Below are positions 1 through 7,859 of a stretch of 39,945 nucleotides of DNA, one piece after another. The notes below the pieces were generated by a model. That model was given only the letters and a program-made list of their open reading frames with translations, was not told where the DNA came from and searched no databases. The stretch is taken from positions 1-39,945 of the forward strand of contig HF992528.1 of assembly GCA_000436695.1 (NCBI GenBank), in the 5' to 3' direction. How positions within the stretch are numbered: the first letter of the stretch is position 1; every line of letters starts with the position of its first letter. The position numbers were made by a program, and so were the translations under genes. This DNA comes from Prevotella sp. CAG:1185. GTDB lineage: Bacteria; Bacteroidota; Bacteroidia; Bacteroidales; Bacteroidaceae.

Positions 1-325
1 TTATTGATTGGCAACTTGCGGACATTCATATAAAATTAATGCTTTCTGCCGTCTTGTTGTCTTTTTTGTTGCAGTTTTGCCGTATGTCCTTCATGGCATG
101 GTCCGTCTTGCCGGTGAAAAAAGTGAGCGATAATCCCTTTTAATATAAAATAAAAATCCGGTCTGGTCATGATGCCCGGTTGGGGCATTAAATGTTCATT
201 TGGGTGTTATTGCTGATTTGTATTGTTTAGGTTTTTTGCAAATAAATCAAAAATCTGCTTGTCTTTCATATATAAGTTATAATTTTGCAGCCCTGTATAA
301 TTTAATTTATGGAAATTAGTTTATT
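1..325. other. Left-edge intergenic region
   Basis: AT-rich stretch before kup. I see no supported gene. On the minus strand a possible start codon lies at 27-29 and would run off the left edge after nine codons, which is too short to judge. The right part holds the kup promoter at 259-287. Confidence 0.5.
259..287 (+). promoter_or_regulatory. Bacteroidota-type promoter for kup
   Basis: A TTG at 259-261 (-33 element) is followed after 18 bp by TAATTTTG at 280-287, which fits the Bacteroidota -7 consensus TAnnTTTG. Transcription would start near 292, giving a leader of about 30 nt before the kup start codon. Confidence 0.6.
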
Positions 326-2305
326 ATGGCAAAATTGTCTAAGGGTAATGCCAATTCGGCTATGAAAAAGGCTGGATTGGCGGGGATGCTGATGACTCTC
401 GGCATCGTTTTTGGAGACATCGGCACGTCGCCTCTCTATGTGATGAAAGCGATAACTCACACGGGAGCGGCACTCACGGAGAACTATGTTTTAGGTGCAT
501 TGTCGTGTATAATATGGACACTGACACTGCAGACCACTATAAAATATGTGCTCATTGCGCTGCGGGCTGACAACCACGGCGAGGGAGGAATACTGGCGCT
601 TTACGCGCTGTTGCGCAGGCATAAGCGCCGGTGGATTTATGCCATAGCCGTGATAGGAGCGAGCACGTTGCTTGCCGACGGAGTGATTACGCCGGCCATC
701 ACCGTCACCACTGCTATTGAAGGACTGCGCGGCATAAGTCCCGACCTGCCTGTCATTCCGGTAACTATAGCCGTTATCACAGTGGTGTTCTTCGTACAGC
801 GTTTCGGCACCGAGCATGTAGGCCGTTCTTTCGGTGTGTTCATGCTGGTGTGGTTTCTGCTTCTTGGCGTTGTCGGAGCCATTTGGCTTGCCGGCTGTCC
901 GCAAGTGCTCAAGGCTTTCAGTCCTTATTATGCTGTGCGTCTGCTTGTCGAGTCGCCGGTGTGGTTTCTTATCCTTGGTGCCGTGTTCCTTTGTACCACT
1001 GGAGCCGAAGCTCTCTATTCAGACCTTGGTCATTGCGGCAAGCATAACATAGCCATAAGCTGGACTTTCGTAAAGATAATGCTTATCCTTAATTATCTCG
1101 GTCAGGGAGCGTGGGTATTGACTTATCCTGAGCGTGCCGCAGGCAGCGACAATCCGTTTTATGCCATAATGCCCGATGGCATGTTGCTCTTTGCCGTGGT
1201 TATGGCAACAGGTGCGGCCATAGTGGCGAGCCAGGCGCTCATCAGCGGTTCGTTCTCTATATTGAGCGAGGCGATGAACCTTAATTTCTGGCCCCGCATG
1301 AGGATAAAGCATCCTACCAATGTCAAGGGACAGTTGTATATTCCAGCCGTCAACGGATTTATGTTTGTTGCAGTGGTTTTCACCGTGCTTCTCTTCCGCG
1401 ACTCATCGCGCATGGAGGCAGCCTACGGACTTGCCATAACCATAACCATGCTGATGACCACCTTGCTGCTGGGTTTCTATCTGCGCAAGATGTCGGCGCC
1501 GCGCATTGTTGTTATAGCGTTTGTAGGATTTTATTGTGTCATCGAAGGACTGTTTCTTGCCGCAAACATGTCAAAGTTTGTTGCAGGAGGATGGTTCACC
1601 CTGCTCATAGGCGGACTGCTCTGTTTCATAATGTTTGTTTGGAACAGTGCGCGCAAGATTCGCAGCCGCTATCTGCGCATAAAGAAACTTAGCGACTATT
1701 ACGACATTATATCGGCGATAAAGGCAGACAAGAGCATACCAAAATATGCTTCTAACCTCGTTTACGTAAACCATGCTCCCACAGAGGGCGGCGTTGACGA
1801 CAAGTTGCTTTACTCTATAATAAACAAGCAGCCCAAGCGTGCCGACCACTACTGGCTGCTGCACATAGATTTTGTCGACGCGCCCGACACGCTGGAATAC
1901 ACGTGCCGCGCCCTTGTTCACGACACGCTCTTCAGCATCAGTCTGCGCATAGGCTTCAGGATAGAGCCGCGCGTAAGCCTGTATCTGCGCCAGATAATAG
2001 AAGACCTTGTGGCGTCAGGCGAGCTCGACCTCACCAGCACATATCCTTCGCTGCGCAGCAAGGGCATAGCCGGCGACTTCCGCTTTATCATAATTCACCG
2101 TATATATTATCCCGAAAGTTCGTCAAACAGCCGTCAGAACATGCTGATGAGTCTTTACTCAATAATCCGACGCATAGGCATAGGCGAGCCAAAGGCTCTC
2201 GGATTAGACACGTCGGTAGTGGTTGTGGAGCGCGTGCCGCTGATAACTTCGGGACAGCGTACAGGCATGCAGCGCCGCATAATGAGGGTTGAGCCTGAAG
2301 AATGA
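326..2305 (+). CDS. kup: KUP-family potassium uptake protein
   Basis: Predicted inner-membrane K+ transporter of the KUP/HAK/KT family, probably a K+/H+ symporter. The family signature is near the N-terminus (GIVFGDIGTSPLY, residues 26-38). Hydrophobic segments, of which the family has about twelve, fill residues 20 to about 440. A hydrophilic C-terminal domain of about 220 residues follows, typical of the family and probably cytoplasmic. The length of 659 residues is normal. The ATG at 326 lies about 40 bp after a good promoter, and a hairpin terminator follows at 2324-2358, so the gene appears to be transcribed alone. Nothing seems truncated or altered. Confidence 0.95.
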   Translation: MAKLSKGNANSAMKKAGLAGMLMTLGIVFGDIGTSPLYVMKAITHTGAALTENYVLGALSCIIWTLTLQTTIKYVLIALRADNHGEGGILALYALLRRHKRRWIYAIAVIGASTLLADGVITPAITVTTAIEGLRGISPDLPVIPVTIAVITVVFFVQRFGTEHVGRSFGVFMLVWFLLLGVVGAIWLAGCPQVLKAFSPYYAVRLLVESPVWFLILGAVFLCTTGAEALYSDLGHCGKHNIAISWTFVKIMLILNYLGQGAWVLTYPERAAGSDNPFYAIMPDGMLLFAVVMATGAAIVASQALISGSFSILSEAMNLNFWPRMRIKHPTNVKGQLYIPAVNGFMFVAVVFTVLLFRDSSRMEAAYGLAITITMLMTTLLLGFYLRKMSAPRIVVIAFVGFYCVIEGLFLAANMSKFVAGGWFTLLIGGLLCFIMFVWNSARKIRSRYLRIKKLSDYYDIISAIKADKSIPKYASNLVYVNHAPTEGGVDDKLLYSIINKQPKRADHYWLLHIDFVDAPDTLEYTCRALVHDTLFSISLRIGFRIEPRVSLYLRQIIEDLVASGELDLTSTYPSLRSKGIAGDFRFIIIHRIYYPESSSNSRQNMLMSLYSIIRRIGIGEPKALGLDTSVVVVERVPLITSGQRTGMQRRIMRVEPEE

Positions 2306-2323
2306 CGGTCTGACAGACTGAAT

Positions 2324-2358
2324 AAATGCCCTTTGAAGCCCTGCCGATAAGGGCATTT
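2324..2358 (+). terminator. Intrinsic terminator after kup
   Basis: Perfect 10-bp arms (AAATGCCCTT at 2324-2333 and AAGGGCATTT at 2349-2358) enclose a 15-nt loop. The T-rich 3' side lies directly after kup. Confidence 0.75.
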
Positions 2359-2447
2359 TCTGTCTGTGTAAAATTAAAGACTTGTTACAAGGCTGTACAA
2401 AAAGTCAGTTTTTTTGCTTAACGGTGTGTATTCTCATTATTTTTGTG

Positions 2448-2455
2448 TAAGTTTG
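2448..2455 (+). promoter_or_regulatory. -7 promoter element abutting the next gene
   Basis: TAAGTTTG matches TAnnTTTG and ends only 5 bp before the ATG at 2461, so the transcript would have almost no leader. No convincing -33 element is seen at the expected distance. Confidence 0.45.
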
Positions 2456-2460
2456 CATAC

Positions 2461-3054
2461 ATGAATAACAATTTGGCAGGCACCGCAAAATGGTGCGAGA
2501 ATGTTATGGTGGTTGACGCCGACTATATAGATAAGGTGGCGTTCGACCTCATAGTTAATTTTGAGCGAATGATAGAGCGACGCATCCCGCAGGCCGACAT
2601 GGCGCGCTGGATTGACTGCATAGCTCTTGACGGAGGACTGCGTGAGGGTGATGCCCAGACGCAAGTGATTCTGATACACGGCAAGAACAAGGACAAGTTA
2701 GACAATTTCAAGCCGTCTGTTTATACCGATGAACTTGACGGAAAGGCGTTTAAGGACAATCTGGGAGAGTTCCTTATCAGCGCATATCCTGTTGAAGACC
2801 TTGTCAGCAAGGATGACTTCTTCATAGAGACTCTTGAGATAGTCAGCTCTCATAAGGACGTTAAGCGCATAATGGTGGTGCCCGACGCAGAGCGAATATA
2901 CGACAATGTGCGCCATGCACTGAGAAACGTCGACGAGGAAAAGCACGTAACCGTGTTTGCCATGCAGCCCATGCAGGGAGGCAACTTCCGTCAGGAGATA
3001 CTCGGCTACTCGCTGATGAGCGCACTGGGAATAAGAGCCGATGAGATAAAATAG
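2461..3054 (+). CDS. Conserved hypothetical protein
   Basis: A 197-residue protein without signal peptide or membrane segment, so probably cytoplasmic. I do not recognise a characterised domain. It has the feel of a Bacteroidales-restricted conserved family (perhaps the one catalogued as DUF6621, from memory and unchecked). It is rich in charged residues and alternates predicted strands and helices; residues around VKRIMVVPDAERIYDNV look like a regular alpha/beta core. An in-frame ATG at 2443 exists, but a -7 promoter element at 2448-2455 lies between the two starts, so 2461 is preferred. The base composition matches the housekeeping neighbours. It lies between kup and a polyamine gene, with 193 bp of repeat-bearing spacer after it, so no operon partner is evident. 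Confidence 0.75.
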   Translation: MNNNLAGTAKWCENVMVVDADYIDKVAFDLIVNFERMIERRIPQADMARWIDCIALDGGLREGDAQTQVILIHGKNKDKLDNFKPSVYTDELDGKAFKDNLGEFLISAYPVEDLVSKDDFFIETLEIVSSHKDVKRIMVVPDAERIYDNVRHALRNVDEEKHVTVFAMQPMQGGNFRQEILGYSLMSALGIRADEIK

Positions 3055-3150
3055 GGAATGGCAGGGACAATGGAATGAGACAAGATGAGACAAAACAAGA
3101 GTGAAGTGACCAGGGCGGAAAATGTGTCTGCCTGATCACATCTGTCCAAT

Positions 3151-3204
3151 AACTCCCATAACTCCCATTTCTCTCATCACCCCCATAACCCCCAACTCCC
3201 CAAC
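3151..3204. repeat. Degenerate 9-bp tandem repeat
   Basis: Six successive 9-bp units run from 3151: aactcccat, aactcccat, ttctctcat, cacccccat, aacccccaa, ctccccaac. The strand is extremely C-rich and G-poor. It lies 43 bp upstream of the next start codon. No coding or terminator role is apparent. Confidence 0.75.
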
Positions 3205-3247
3205 AACCAAGCCTAATATCAAAAAACAAACAAAATAAATTTTTAAA

Positions 3248-4486
3248 ATGGGAAAAGTATTAATGATTGGAGCCGGTGGCGTAGCTACCGTTGCAGCGTT
3301 CAAGATAGCAAAGAACGCTGACGTGTTTACCGAGTTCATGATTGCAAGTCGCCGTAAGGAGAAGTGCGACCATATAGTCGACGCCATCCACAAGGCCGGA
3401 ATTAACATGGATATAAAGACGGCGCAGGTTGACGCCGACGACGTTGAGCAGCTTAAGGCTTTGTTCAACGACTATAAGCCCGAGCTGGTTATCAACCTTG
3501 CCCTGCCTTATCAGGATCTTACTATAATGGATGCCTGTCTGGCTTGCGGATGCAACTATCTTGACACCGCAAACTATGAGCCTAAGGACGAGGCTCACTT
3601 TGAGTACAGCTGGCAGTGGGCATACAAAGACCGCTTTGAGAAGGCCGGACTTACCGCCATCCTTGGCTGCGGCTTCGACCCGGGCGTTAGCGGCATCTAC
3701 ACAGCTTATGCCGCAAAGCATCACTTCGACGAGATTCAGTATCTTGACATCGTTGACTGCAACGCCGGAAACCACCACAAGGCTTTCGCGACAAACTTCA
3801 ACCCTGAGATTAACATCCGTGAGATTACTCAGAAGGGACTTTACTATAAGGACGGCAAGTGGCTTGAGACTGAGCCGCTCGAGGTTCACAAGGCGCTCAC
3901 TTATCCTAACATCGGTCCGCGCGAGAGCTATCTGATGCACCATGAGGAGCTGGAGAGCCTCGTTAAGAACTATCCTACAATCAAGCAGGCACGTTTCTGG
4001 ATGACCTTCGGACAACAGTATCTTACATATCTCGACGTTATTCAGAACATCGGTATGTCTCGCATCGACGAGATTGAATATGAGGCTCCGCTGGCCGACG
4101 GCTCAGGCAAGACTGCCAAGGTTAAGATTGTTCCGCTGCAGTTCCTCAAGGCTGTGCTGCCTAATCCGCAGGATCTCGGCGAGAACTACGACGGCGAGAC
4201 AAGCATAGGCTGCCGTATCCGCGGTCTGAAAGACGGCAAGGAGCGCACATATTATGTTTATAACAACTGCTCGCATCAGGAGGCTTACAAGGAGACAGGC
4301 ATGCAGGGCGTAAGCTACACAACAGGTGTGCCTGCCATGATTGGCGCCATGATGTTCTTCAAAGGCCTGTGGCGCAAGCCGGGCGTATGGAACGTAGAGG
4401 AGTTTGATCCGGATCCGTTCATGGAGCAGCTCAACAAGCAGGGACTGCCCTGGCACGAAGTGTTCGACGGTGACCTGGAACTGTAG
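3248..4486 (+). CDS. Carboxynorspermidine dehydrogenase (saccharopine dehydrogenase family)
   Basis: A 412-residue cytoplasmic oxidoreductase of the saccharopine dehydrogenase family. The N-terminus has a Rossmann nucleotide-binding glycine motif (MIGAGGVATVAAFK, residues 6-19). The characteristic block CGFDPGVSG follows near residue 140. The family member found widely in Bacteroidales condenses a diamine with aspartate semialdehyde using NADPH to make carboxy(nor)spermidine, which a decarboxylase then turns into spermidine or norspermidine. I prefer this to lysine biosynthesis because the protein is full length for that group, but the sequence alone does not prove the substrate. Its decarboxylase partner is not in the window. 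Repeat-bearing spacers flank the gene on both sides. Confidence 0.85.
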   Translation: MGKVLMIGAGGVATVAAFKIAKNADVFTEFMIASRRKEKCDHIVDAIHKAGINMDIKTAQVDADDVEQLKALFNDYKPELVINLALPYQDLTIMDACLACGCNYLDTANYEPKDEAHFEYSWQWAYKDRFEKAGLTAILGCGFDPGVSGIYTAYAAKHHFDEIQYLDIVDCNAGNHHKAFATNFNPEINIREITQKGLYYKDGKWLETEPLEVHKALTYPNIGPRESYLMHHEELESLVKNYPTIKQARFWMTFGQQYLTYLDVIQNIGMSRIDEIEYEAPLADGSGKTAKVKIVPLQFLKAVLPNPQDLGENYDGETSIGCRIRGLKDGKERTYYVYNNCSHQEAYKETGMQGVSYTTGVPAMIGAMMFFKGLWRKPGVWNVEEFDPDPFMEQLNKQGLPWHEVFDGDLEL

Positions 4487-4489
4487 TTT

Positions 4490-4559
4490 AATTCATAATT
4501 CACAATTCATAATTTATAATTGGGATGGTGAGTTTTGAAATTTATAATTCATAATCGGG
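4490..4559. repeat. 7-bp AATTCAT tandem repeat, two blocks
   Basis: Block one (4490-4524) reads aattcat, aattcac, aattcat, aatttat, aattggg in 7-bp units. Block two (4539-4559) reads aatttat, aattcat, aatcggg. A looser run of related pyrimidine-rich words (ccattttcaattctccattctc) continues at 4636-4660 up to recA. Such AATTCAT runs are familiar from Bacteroidales intergenic DNA. Confidence 0.75.
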
Positions 4560-4680
4560 TAGGAGAATTTGATGTTCATAACTGTTTGACAGACATTGGA
4601 GATTAAATGCATTGCAACAATGCAAATCATAATTTTCCATTTTCAATTCTCCATTCTCAATTACTAAAAAACGCTTTTAT

Positions 4681-5709
4681 ATGGCAAAAGAAAAAGATAC
4701 AGAGGGCATGGGCATACAGGAAGGCAAACTGAAAGCCTTGCAGGCTGCCATGGCCAAAATAGAAAAAGACTTCGGCAAAGGCTCGATAATGAAGCTCGGC
4801 GACGAGAATGTTGAGCAGGTTGAGGTCATTCCCACCGGAAGCATCGGCCTTAACGCCGCTCTCGGTGTAGGCGGATATCCCCGCGGACGAATAATAGAGA
4901 TTTATGGTCCTGAGAGCAGCGGTAAGACTACTCTAGCCATTCACGCCATTGCTGAGGCTCAGAAGGCGGGCGGCATTGCAGCGTTTATCGACGCTGAGCA
5001 TGCTTTCGACCGCTTTTATGCTGCCAAGCTCGGAGTTGATGTCGACAACTTGCTGATATCTCAGCCTGACAACGGTGAGCAGGCTCTCGAGATAGCCGAC
5101 CAGCTTATACGCTCTTCAGCGATAGACATTCTGGTGGTCGACTCAGTGGCTGCGCTCACTCCGAAAGCCGAGATTGAGGGCGACATGGGCGACAACAGGG
5201 TTGGTCTGCAGGCACGACTGATGAGTCAGGCGCTCAGAAAGCTTACGTCTACAATAAGCAAGACCAACACAACGTGCATCTTCATCAACCAGCTGCGCGA
5301 GAAGATTGGCGTTATGTTCGGCAACCCCGAGACAACAACCGGCGGTAACGCGCTGAAATTCTATGCCAGCGTGCGCCTCGACATACGCCGCGTTACGAGC
5401 ATAAAAGACGGCGACAAGGTTATCGGCAATCAGGTTCGCGTTAAGGTGGTTAAGAACAAGGTGGCTCCTCCGTTCCGCAAGGCAGAGTTTGAGATTACAT
5501 TCGGCGAAGGCATATCTAAGGTCGGCGAGCTTGTTGACCTTGGCGTTGAGTACGGCATAATACAGAAGAGCGGTTCTTGGTTCTCTTATCAAGGAAGCAA
5601 ACTGGCTCAGGGACGCGACGCAACGAAGACGCTGCTGAAAGACAATCCTGAACTGTGTGAGGAAATTGAGGCACAGATAATGCAGGCTATATCAGACAAC
5701 GCTGAATAG
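4681..5709 (+). CDS. recA: Recombinase RecA
   Basis: DNA-dependent ATPase that forms filaments on single-stranded DNA, catalyses strand exchange and triggers LexA-type self-cleavage. The 342-residue length is normal. Visible motifs are the Walker A loop GPESSGKTT (76-84), the Walker B strand ILVVDSVAAL (150-159), and the L2 DNA-binding loop with its NQLREKIGVMFGNPETTTGG block (about 203-222). The C-terminus is short and only mildly acidic. The start follows a 194-bp spacer full of AT-rich repeats, in which I could not identify a convincing promoter or SOS box. A strong terminator ends the unit at 5741-5780. The gene is intact. Confidence 0.98.
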   Translation: MAKEKDTEGMGIQEGKLKALQAAMAKIEKDFGKGSIMKLGDENVEQVEVIPTGSIGLNAALGVGGYPRGRIIEIYGPESSGKTTLAIHAIAEAQKAGGIAAFIDAEHAFDRFYAAKLGVDVDNLLISQPDNGEQALEIADQLIRSSAIDILVVDSVAALTPKAEIEGDMGDNRVGLQARLMSQALRKLTSTISKTNTTCIFINQLREKIGVMFGNPETTTGGNALKFYASVRLDIRRVTSIKDGDKVIGNQVRVKVVKNKVAPPFRKAEFEITFGEGISKVGELVDLGVEYGIIQKSGSWFSYQGSKLAQGRDATKTLLKDNPELCEEIEAQIMQAISDNAE

Positions 5710-5740
5710 TGGTAGGTTTATTTATAGACCTTTAAAATAA

Positions 5741-5780
5741 AATCCGGCACGGACGCAATGGCGTTCGTGCCGGATTTTTT
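5741..5780 (+). terminator. Strong intrinsic terminator after recA
   Basis: A 16-bp stem (5741-5756 with 5761-5776, one G-T pair) around a 4-nt loop (aatg) runs straight into a T tract ending at 5780. Confidence 0.92.
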
Positions 5781-5851
5781 ATGTCCTATATGTACATACA
5801 CCGGGTTTGTCCGTATTTCCTCTCGTTATAAATTATGTGTCTTTATTATTC

Positions 5852-5872
5852 GGACGTACCTCGGGTACGTCC
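5852..5872. repeat. Short perfect hairpin
   Basis: GGACGTACC at 5852-5860 and GGTACGTCC at 5864-5872 form a perfect 9-bp stem with a 3-nt loop and no T tract. It looks like a REP-type palindrome rather than a terminator. Confidence 0.6.
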
Positions 5873-6122
5873 CTATGGTTTTACGGTTATATGTCATGCG
5901 TCTTGTATTGTTTTTATTTTTGAAACCTGCAACGCTTAATTGCCTTTCATTTTGTCATCGTGTTTATGTCAGGATTTTCATGCAAAATAGAAATTGGTAA
6001 GGCTAAAATACGGTTCCTTCGGTAAACTATATTTACAAAACATCGCTAAAGGTATGTTTTCGTCTGATTAATATGCCACTTTTTGTGCGTTAATACACTG
6101 TTTTTTCATCTTTAACAGGCCG

Positions 6123-6243
6123 TTTTTGGTGCCAAAAAGTAGTGGTTTTTGCCTGTTTTTCAGTCAAAATCGTTGCACACAACGCTGTAGATTATCTATA
6201 ATGTTCTGATGCGTCGCATCTTATGTTTGCACACGATTTTGGC
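6123..6243. repeat. Nested palindrome cluster
   Basis: TTTTTGG/CCAAAAA arms sit at 6123-6129 and 6132-6138. An imperfect inverted pair (gtcaaaatcgttgcacac, about 6163-6180, and tgtttgcacacgattttggc, 6224-6243) encloses a central GATGCG-t-CGCATC palindrome at 6208-6220. The nesting suggests a folded or mobile intergenic element. Confidence 0.5.
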
Positions 6244-6478
6244 AGGTTTTTACGGCCGGATGATTTTATTTTCAGAATATCGCAGTATGAGAGCGTCAAC
6301 TGAAGTCAGAGTGTAAGATAATGACGAAGATTTGTTGCATGGTGATATTTTCTGTATCTATTGGATATGATATATTATTGGTAAAACTGTTTGTTGACAC
6401 AATGTGAAATATTGATATATTTATGAAATAAACTGCATGTAGTGTGTTCGTGGCTTATGCAAAAAGTTGCCGCTGTGC

Positions 6479-6509
6479 TTGCTCTTGTGTGGCCGATGTG
6501 TTAACTTTG
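6479..6509 (+). promoter_or_regulatory. Promoter of the SprT-like gene
   Basis: TTG at 6479-6481, exactly 20 bp, then TAACTTTG at 6502-6509. The -7 element ends 5 bp before the ATG, so the transcript would start at or within a base or two of the start codon. Confidence 0.7.
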
Positions 6510-6514
6510 CATCC

Positions 6515-7168
6515 ATGCAAGTAAATGTAGAACTTCTTAAAGAATGGTTTGCCGACTTTAATGTGCGCTATTTTGGCGGCAGTCTGCCCGTGCCCGCATT
6601 TGCCGTTGGGCGCTCGCGCACGCAGCTCGGATGTATGTCGTGCAAGGTTAGGCGTAAGATGTTTTCCAAGTCGTACACCGACTATACAATACGCCTGAGC
6701 AACTATTATGATGCCGACGAGCACCATTTTAAGAACGTTCTGCTGCACGAGATGATACATCTGTGCATAACGTCGAGGCGAATAAAGGACACGTCGCCGC
6801 ACGGCGAGGTGTTCCGCAGGATGATGCGCACCATAAATGCCGACGGCTGGAACATAAGCGTTTCGACAAAGATGGATGCCGTACAGAGGTCTGCCGGCAA
6901 GGCTCGTAAGCGTATGAGGGTTGTTCTGGCCGTTACTATGACCGACGGGCGCTGCCTGCTCTCTGTGGTTAGTCCGCGATATGTGCCGGCTATAGACCGC
7001 GCTATGAGCCGTGCGCAAGGCATTGTCAGGTATGAGTGGTATATGTCTGACGACGATTACTTCAGTACGTTTCCGGTTGTGCGGACGCCGCGCGGGCGCA
7101 TAGTAGGCAAAGATGTTTTTGCAGAGCTTATCGTCAGGATGAAGCCTTTGGATAAGACTTGGCGCTGA
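6515..7168 (+). CDS. SprT-like zinc metallopeptidase domain protein
   Basis: A 217-residue protein with a zincin active site: HEMIH at residues 78-82 (two zinc-binding histidines around the catalytic glutamate) and a downstream HGEVFRRMM block whose histidine (H96) fits the third ligand of the SprT-like family. Bacterial SprT-like proteins are poorly characterised; eukaryotic Spartan relatives degrade DNA-protein crosslinks, which is only an analogy here. No signal peptide, so probably cytoplasmic. An ATG at 6467 would add 16 residues, but it lies upstream of the promoter at 6479-6509, so the start at 6515 is preferred. It stands alone between two intergenic regions. Confidence 0.85.
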   Translation: MQVNVELLKEWFADFNVRYFGGSLPVPAFAVGRSRTQLGCMSCKVRRKMFSKSYTDYTIRLSNYYDADEHHFKNVLLHEMIHLCITSRRIKDTSPHGEVFRRMMRTINADGWNISVSTKMDAVQRSAGKARKRMRVVLAVTMTDGRCLLSVVSPRYVPAIDRAMSRAQGIVRYEWYMSDDDYFSTFPVVRTPRGRIVGKDVFAELIVRMKPLDKTWR

Positions 7169-7274
7169 ATTATGTGCTGATTAAGTTGAGTGTTAAGTGT
7201 TTTTATAAGTTTGTCTGCGGGTCTGTGAATGTCTGTAGCTTACGCCGGAGCGATGATGATACTATAAAAATATA

Positions 7275-7301
7275 AACGCCTCTGCATCAAGCAGAAGCGT
7301 T
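7275..7301 (-). terminator. Terminator after the XRE-type gene
   Basis: Arms at 7275-7285 and 7291-7301 pair over 11 positions with one imperfect pair and a 5-nt loop. On the minus strand the stem is followed by a T-rich tract, so it serves the gene at 7345-7584. Confidence 0.7.
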
Positions 7302-7344
7302 CACATTGTGTCGGTTTATCTATCTGAAAGTTTAAGAAGTCTTT

Positions 7345-7584
7345 TTATACGTTTTTGAGCTTGTCACTATAAATTTTAAAGAAGTCAAAGTTCAGTATTT
7401 TTGAAATCTTCATAAGATCGTCGGTGTCTATCGACTTTTTTCCGAAAATCTTGTATATATTAGTACGGCTGCATCCCAGCTGACCGGCAAACCACACCAC
7501 AGATTGTTTCTTTTCCTTCAGCTTGGCTTTTATCAGCTGGCCTATTGTCGTTTTCTCAGCGTTTGTCTTTTTGTTCTCTTGCAT
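7345..7584 (-). CDS. Small XRE-type helix-turn-helix protein
   Basis: A 79-residue protein that is little more than a Cro/C1-type helix-turn-helix. After a lysine-rich start, residues 14-24 form the first helix, WFAGQLGCSRTNIYKIFGK (31-49) reads as the HTH pair, and DTDDLMKISKILNFDFFKIY (53-72) gives the last helices. It probably binds DNA as a dimer; the target is unknown. Larger XRE regulators carry an extra sensor domain, which is absent here. The gene has its own promoter (7684-7714), a leader of about 90 nt and its own terminator, so it is monocistronic. No toxin or antitoxin partner is adjacent. Confidence 0.8.
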   Translation of the reverse strand: MQENKKTNAEKTTIGQLIKAKLKEKKQSVVWFAGQLGCSRTNIYKIFGKKSIDTDDLMKISKILNFDFFKIYSDKLKNV

Positions 7585-7683
7585 TTTTTAATTTCTAATT
7601 GTGAGTGTAATAGTGCGGTTTCTTTGTTCAAGTATCTGCCTGACTGATGTATCGTTCGTCTTGGCAGGCTTGTTTTACACGTA

Positions 7684-7714
7684 CAAAGTTACTTTAAAGA
7701 AATTTATTATGCAA
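7684..7714 (-). promoter_or_regulatory. Promoter of the XRE-type gene
   Basis: On the minus strand TTG (7714-7712), 20 bp, then TAACTTTG (7691-7684), a full match to the Bacteroidota consensus. Transcription would start near 7678, leaving a leader of about 93 nt. Confidence 0.7.
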
Positions 7715-7796
7715 CAGGCGTTTTTCTAGTAGTGGAATACGACTTACTCAGGGGTGATTATCAGGTGATTTTTTGTGATTATTCGGTAAAAATAAA

Positions 7797-7829
7797 ATGC
7801 CGCGGCAGCTGTTTTTGCTGCCACGGCAT
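7797..7829 (-). terminator. Terminator after alaS
   Basis: A 13-bp stem (7797-7809 with 7817-7829) whose single mismatch on the plus strand becomes a G-U pair in the minus-strand transcript, followed there by a T-rich tract. Confidence 0.85.
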
Positions 7830-7859
7830 CTGAGAATTTATGTTTTAAGATTGTTTCTA

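Larger units (their letters stand above)
5781..6478. other. Long intergenic region with palindromes, no gene seen
   Basis: About 700 bp between the recA terminator and the sprT-like promoter. No reading frame here looks like a protein. It contains a small perfect hairpin at 5852-5872 and a cluster of palindromes at 6123-6243. The rest is plain AT-rich sequence. Confidence 0.6.

Noticed and set aside
1..29. Start of a minus-strand gene running off the left edge
   Set aside because: Only nine codons are visible and neither of two ATGs is supported by a promoter.
3260..4015. A 251-codon antisense frame within the dehydrogenase gene
   Set aside because: It mirrors a well-supported gene on the other strand and resembles no protein family.
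5758..6000. An 80-codon open frame after recA
   Set aside because: It begins inside the recA terminator hairpin, has no plausible domain and crosses another palindrome; taken as chance.
7585..7683. A riboswitch in the leader of the XRE-type gene
   Set aside because: The roughly 93-nt leader has only a weak GCCTG/CAGGC pairing and no known aptamer pattern.
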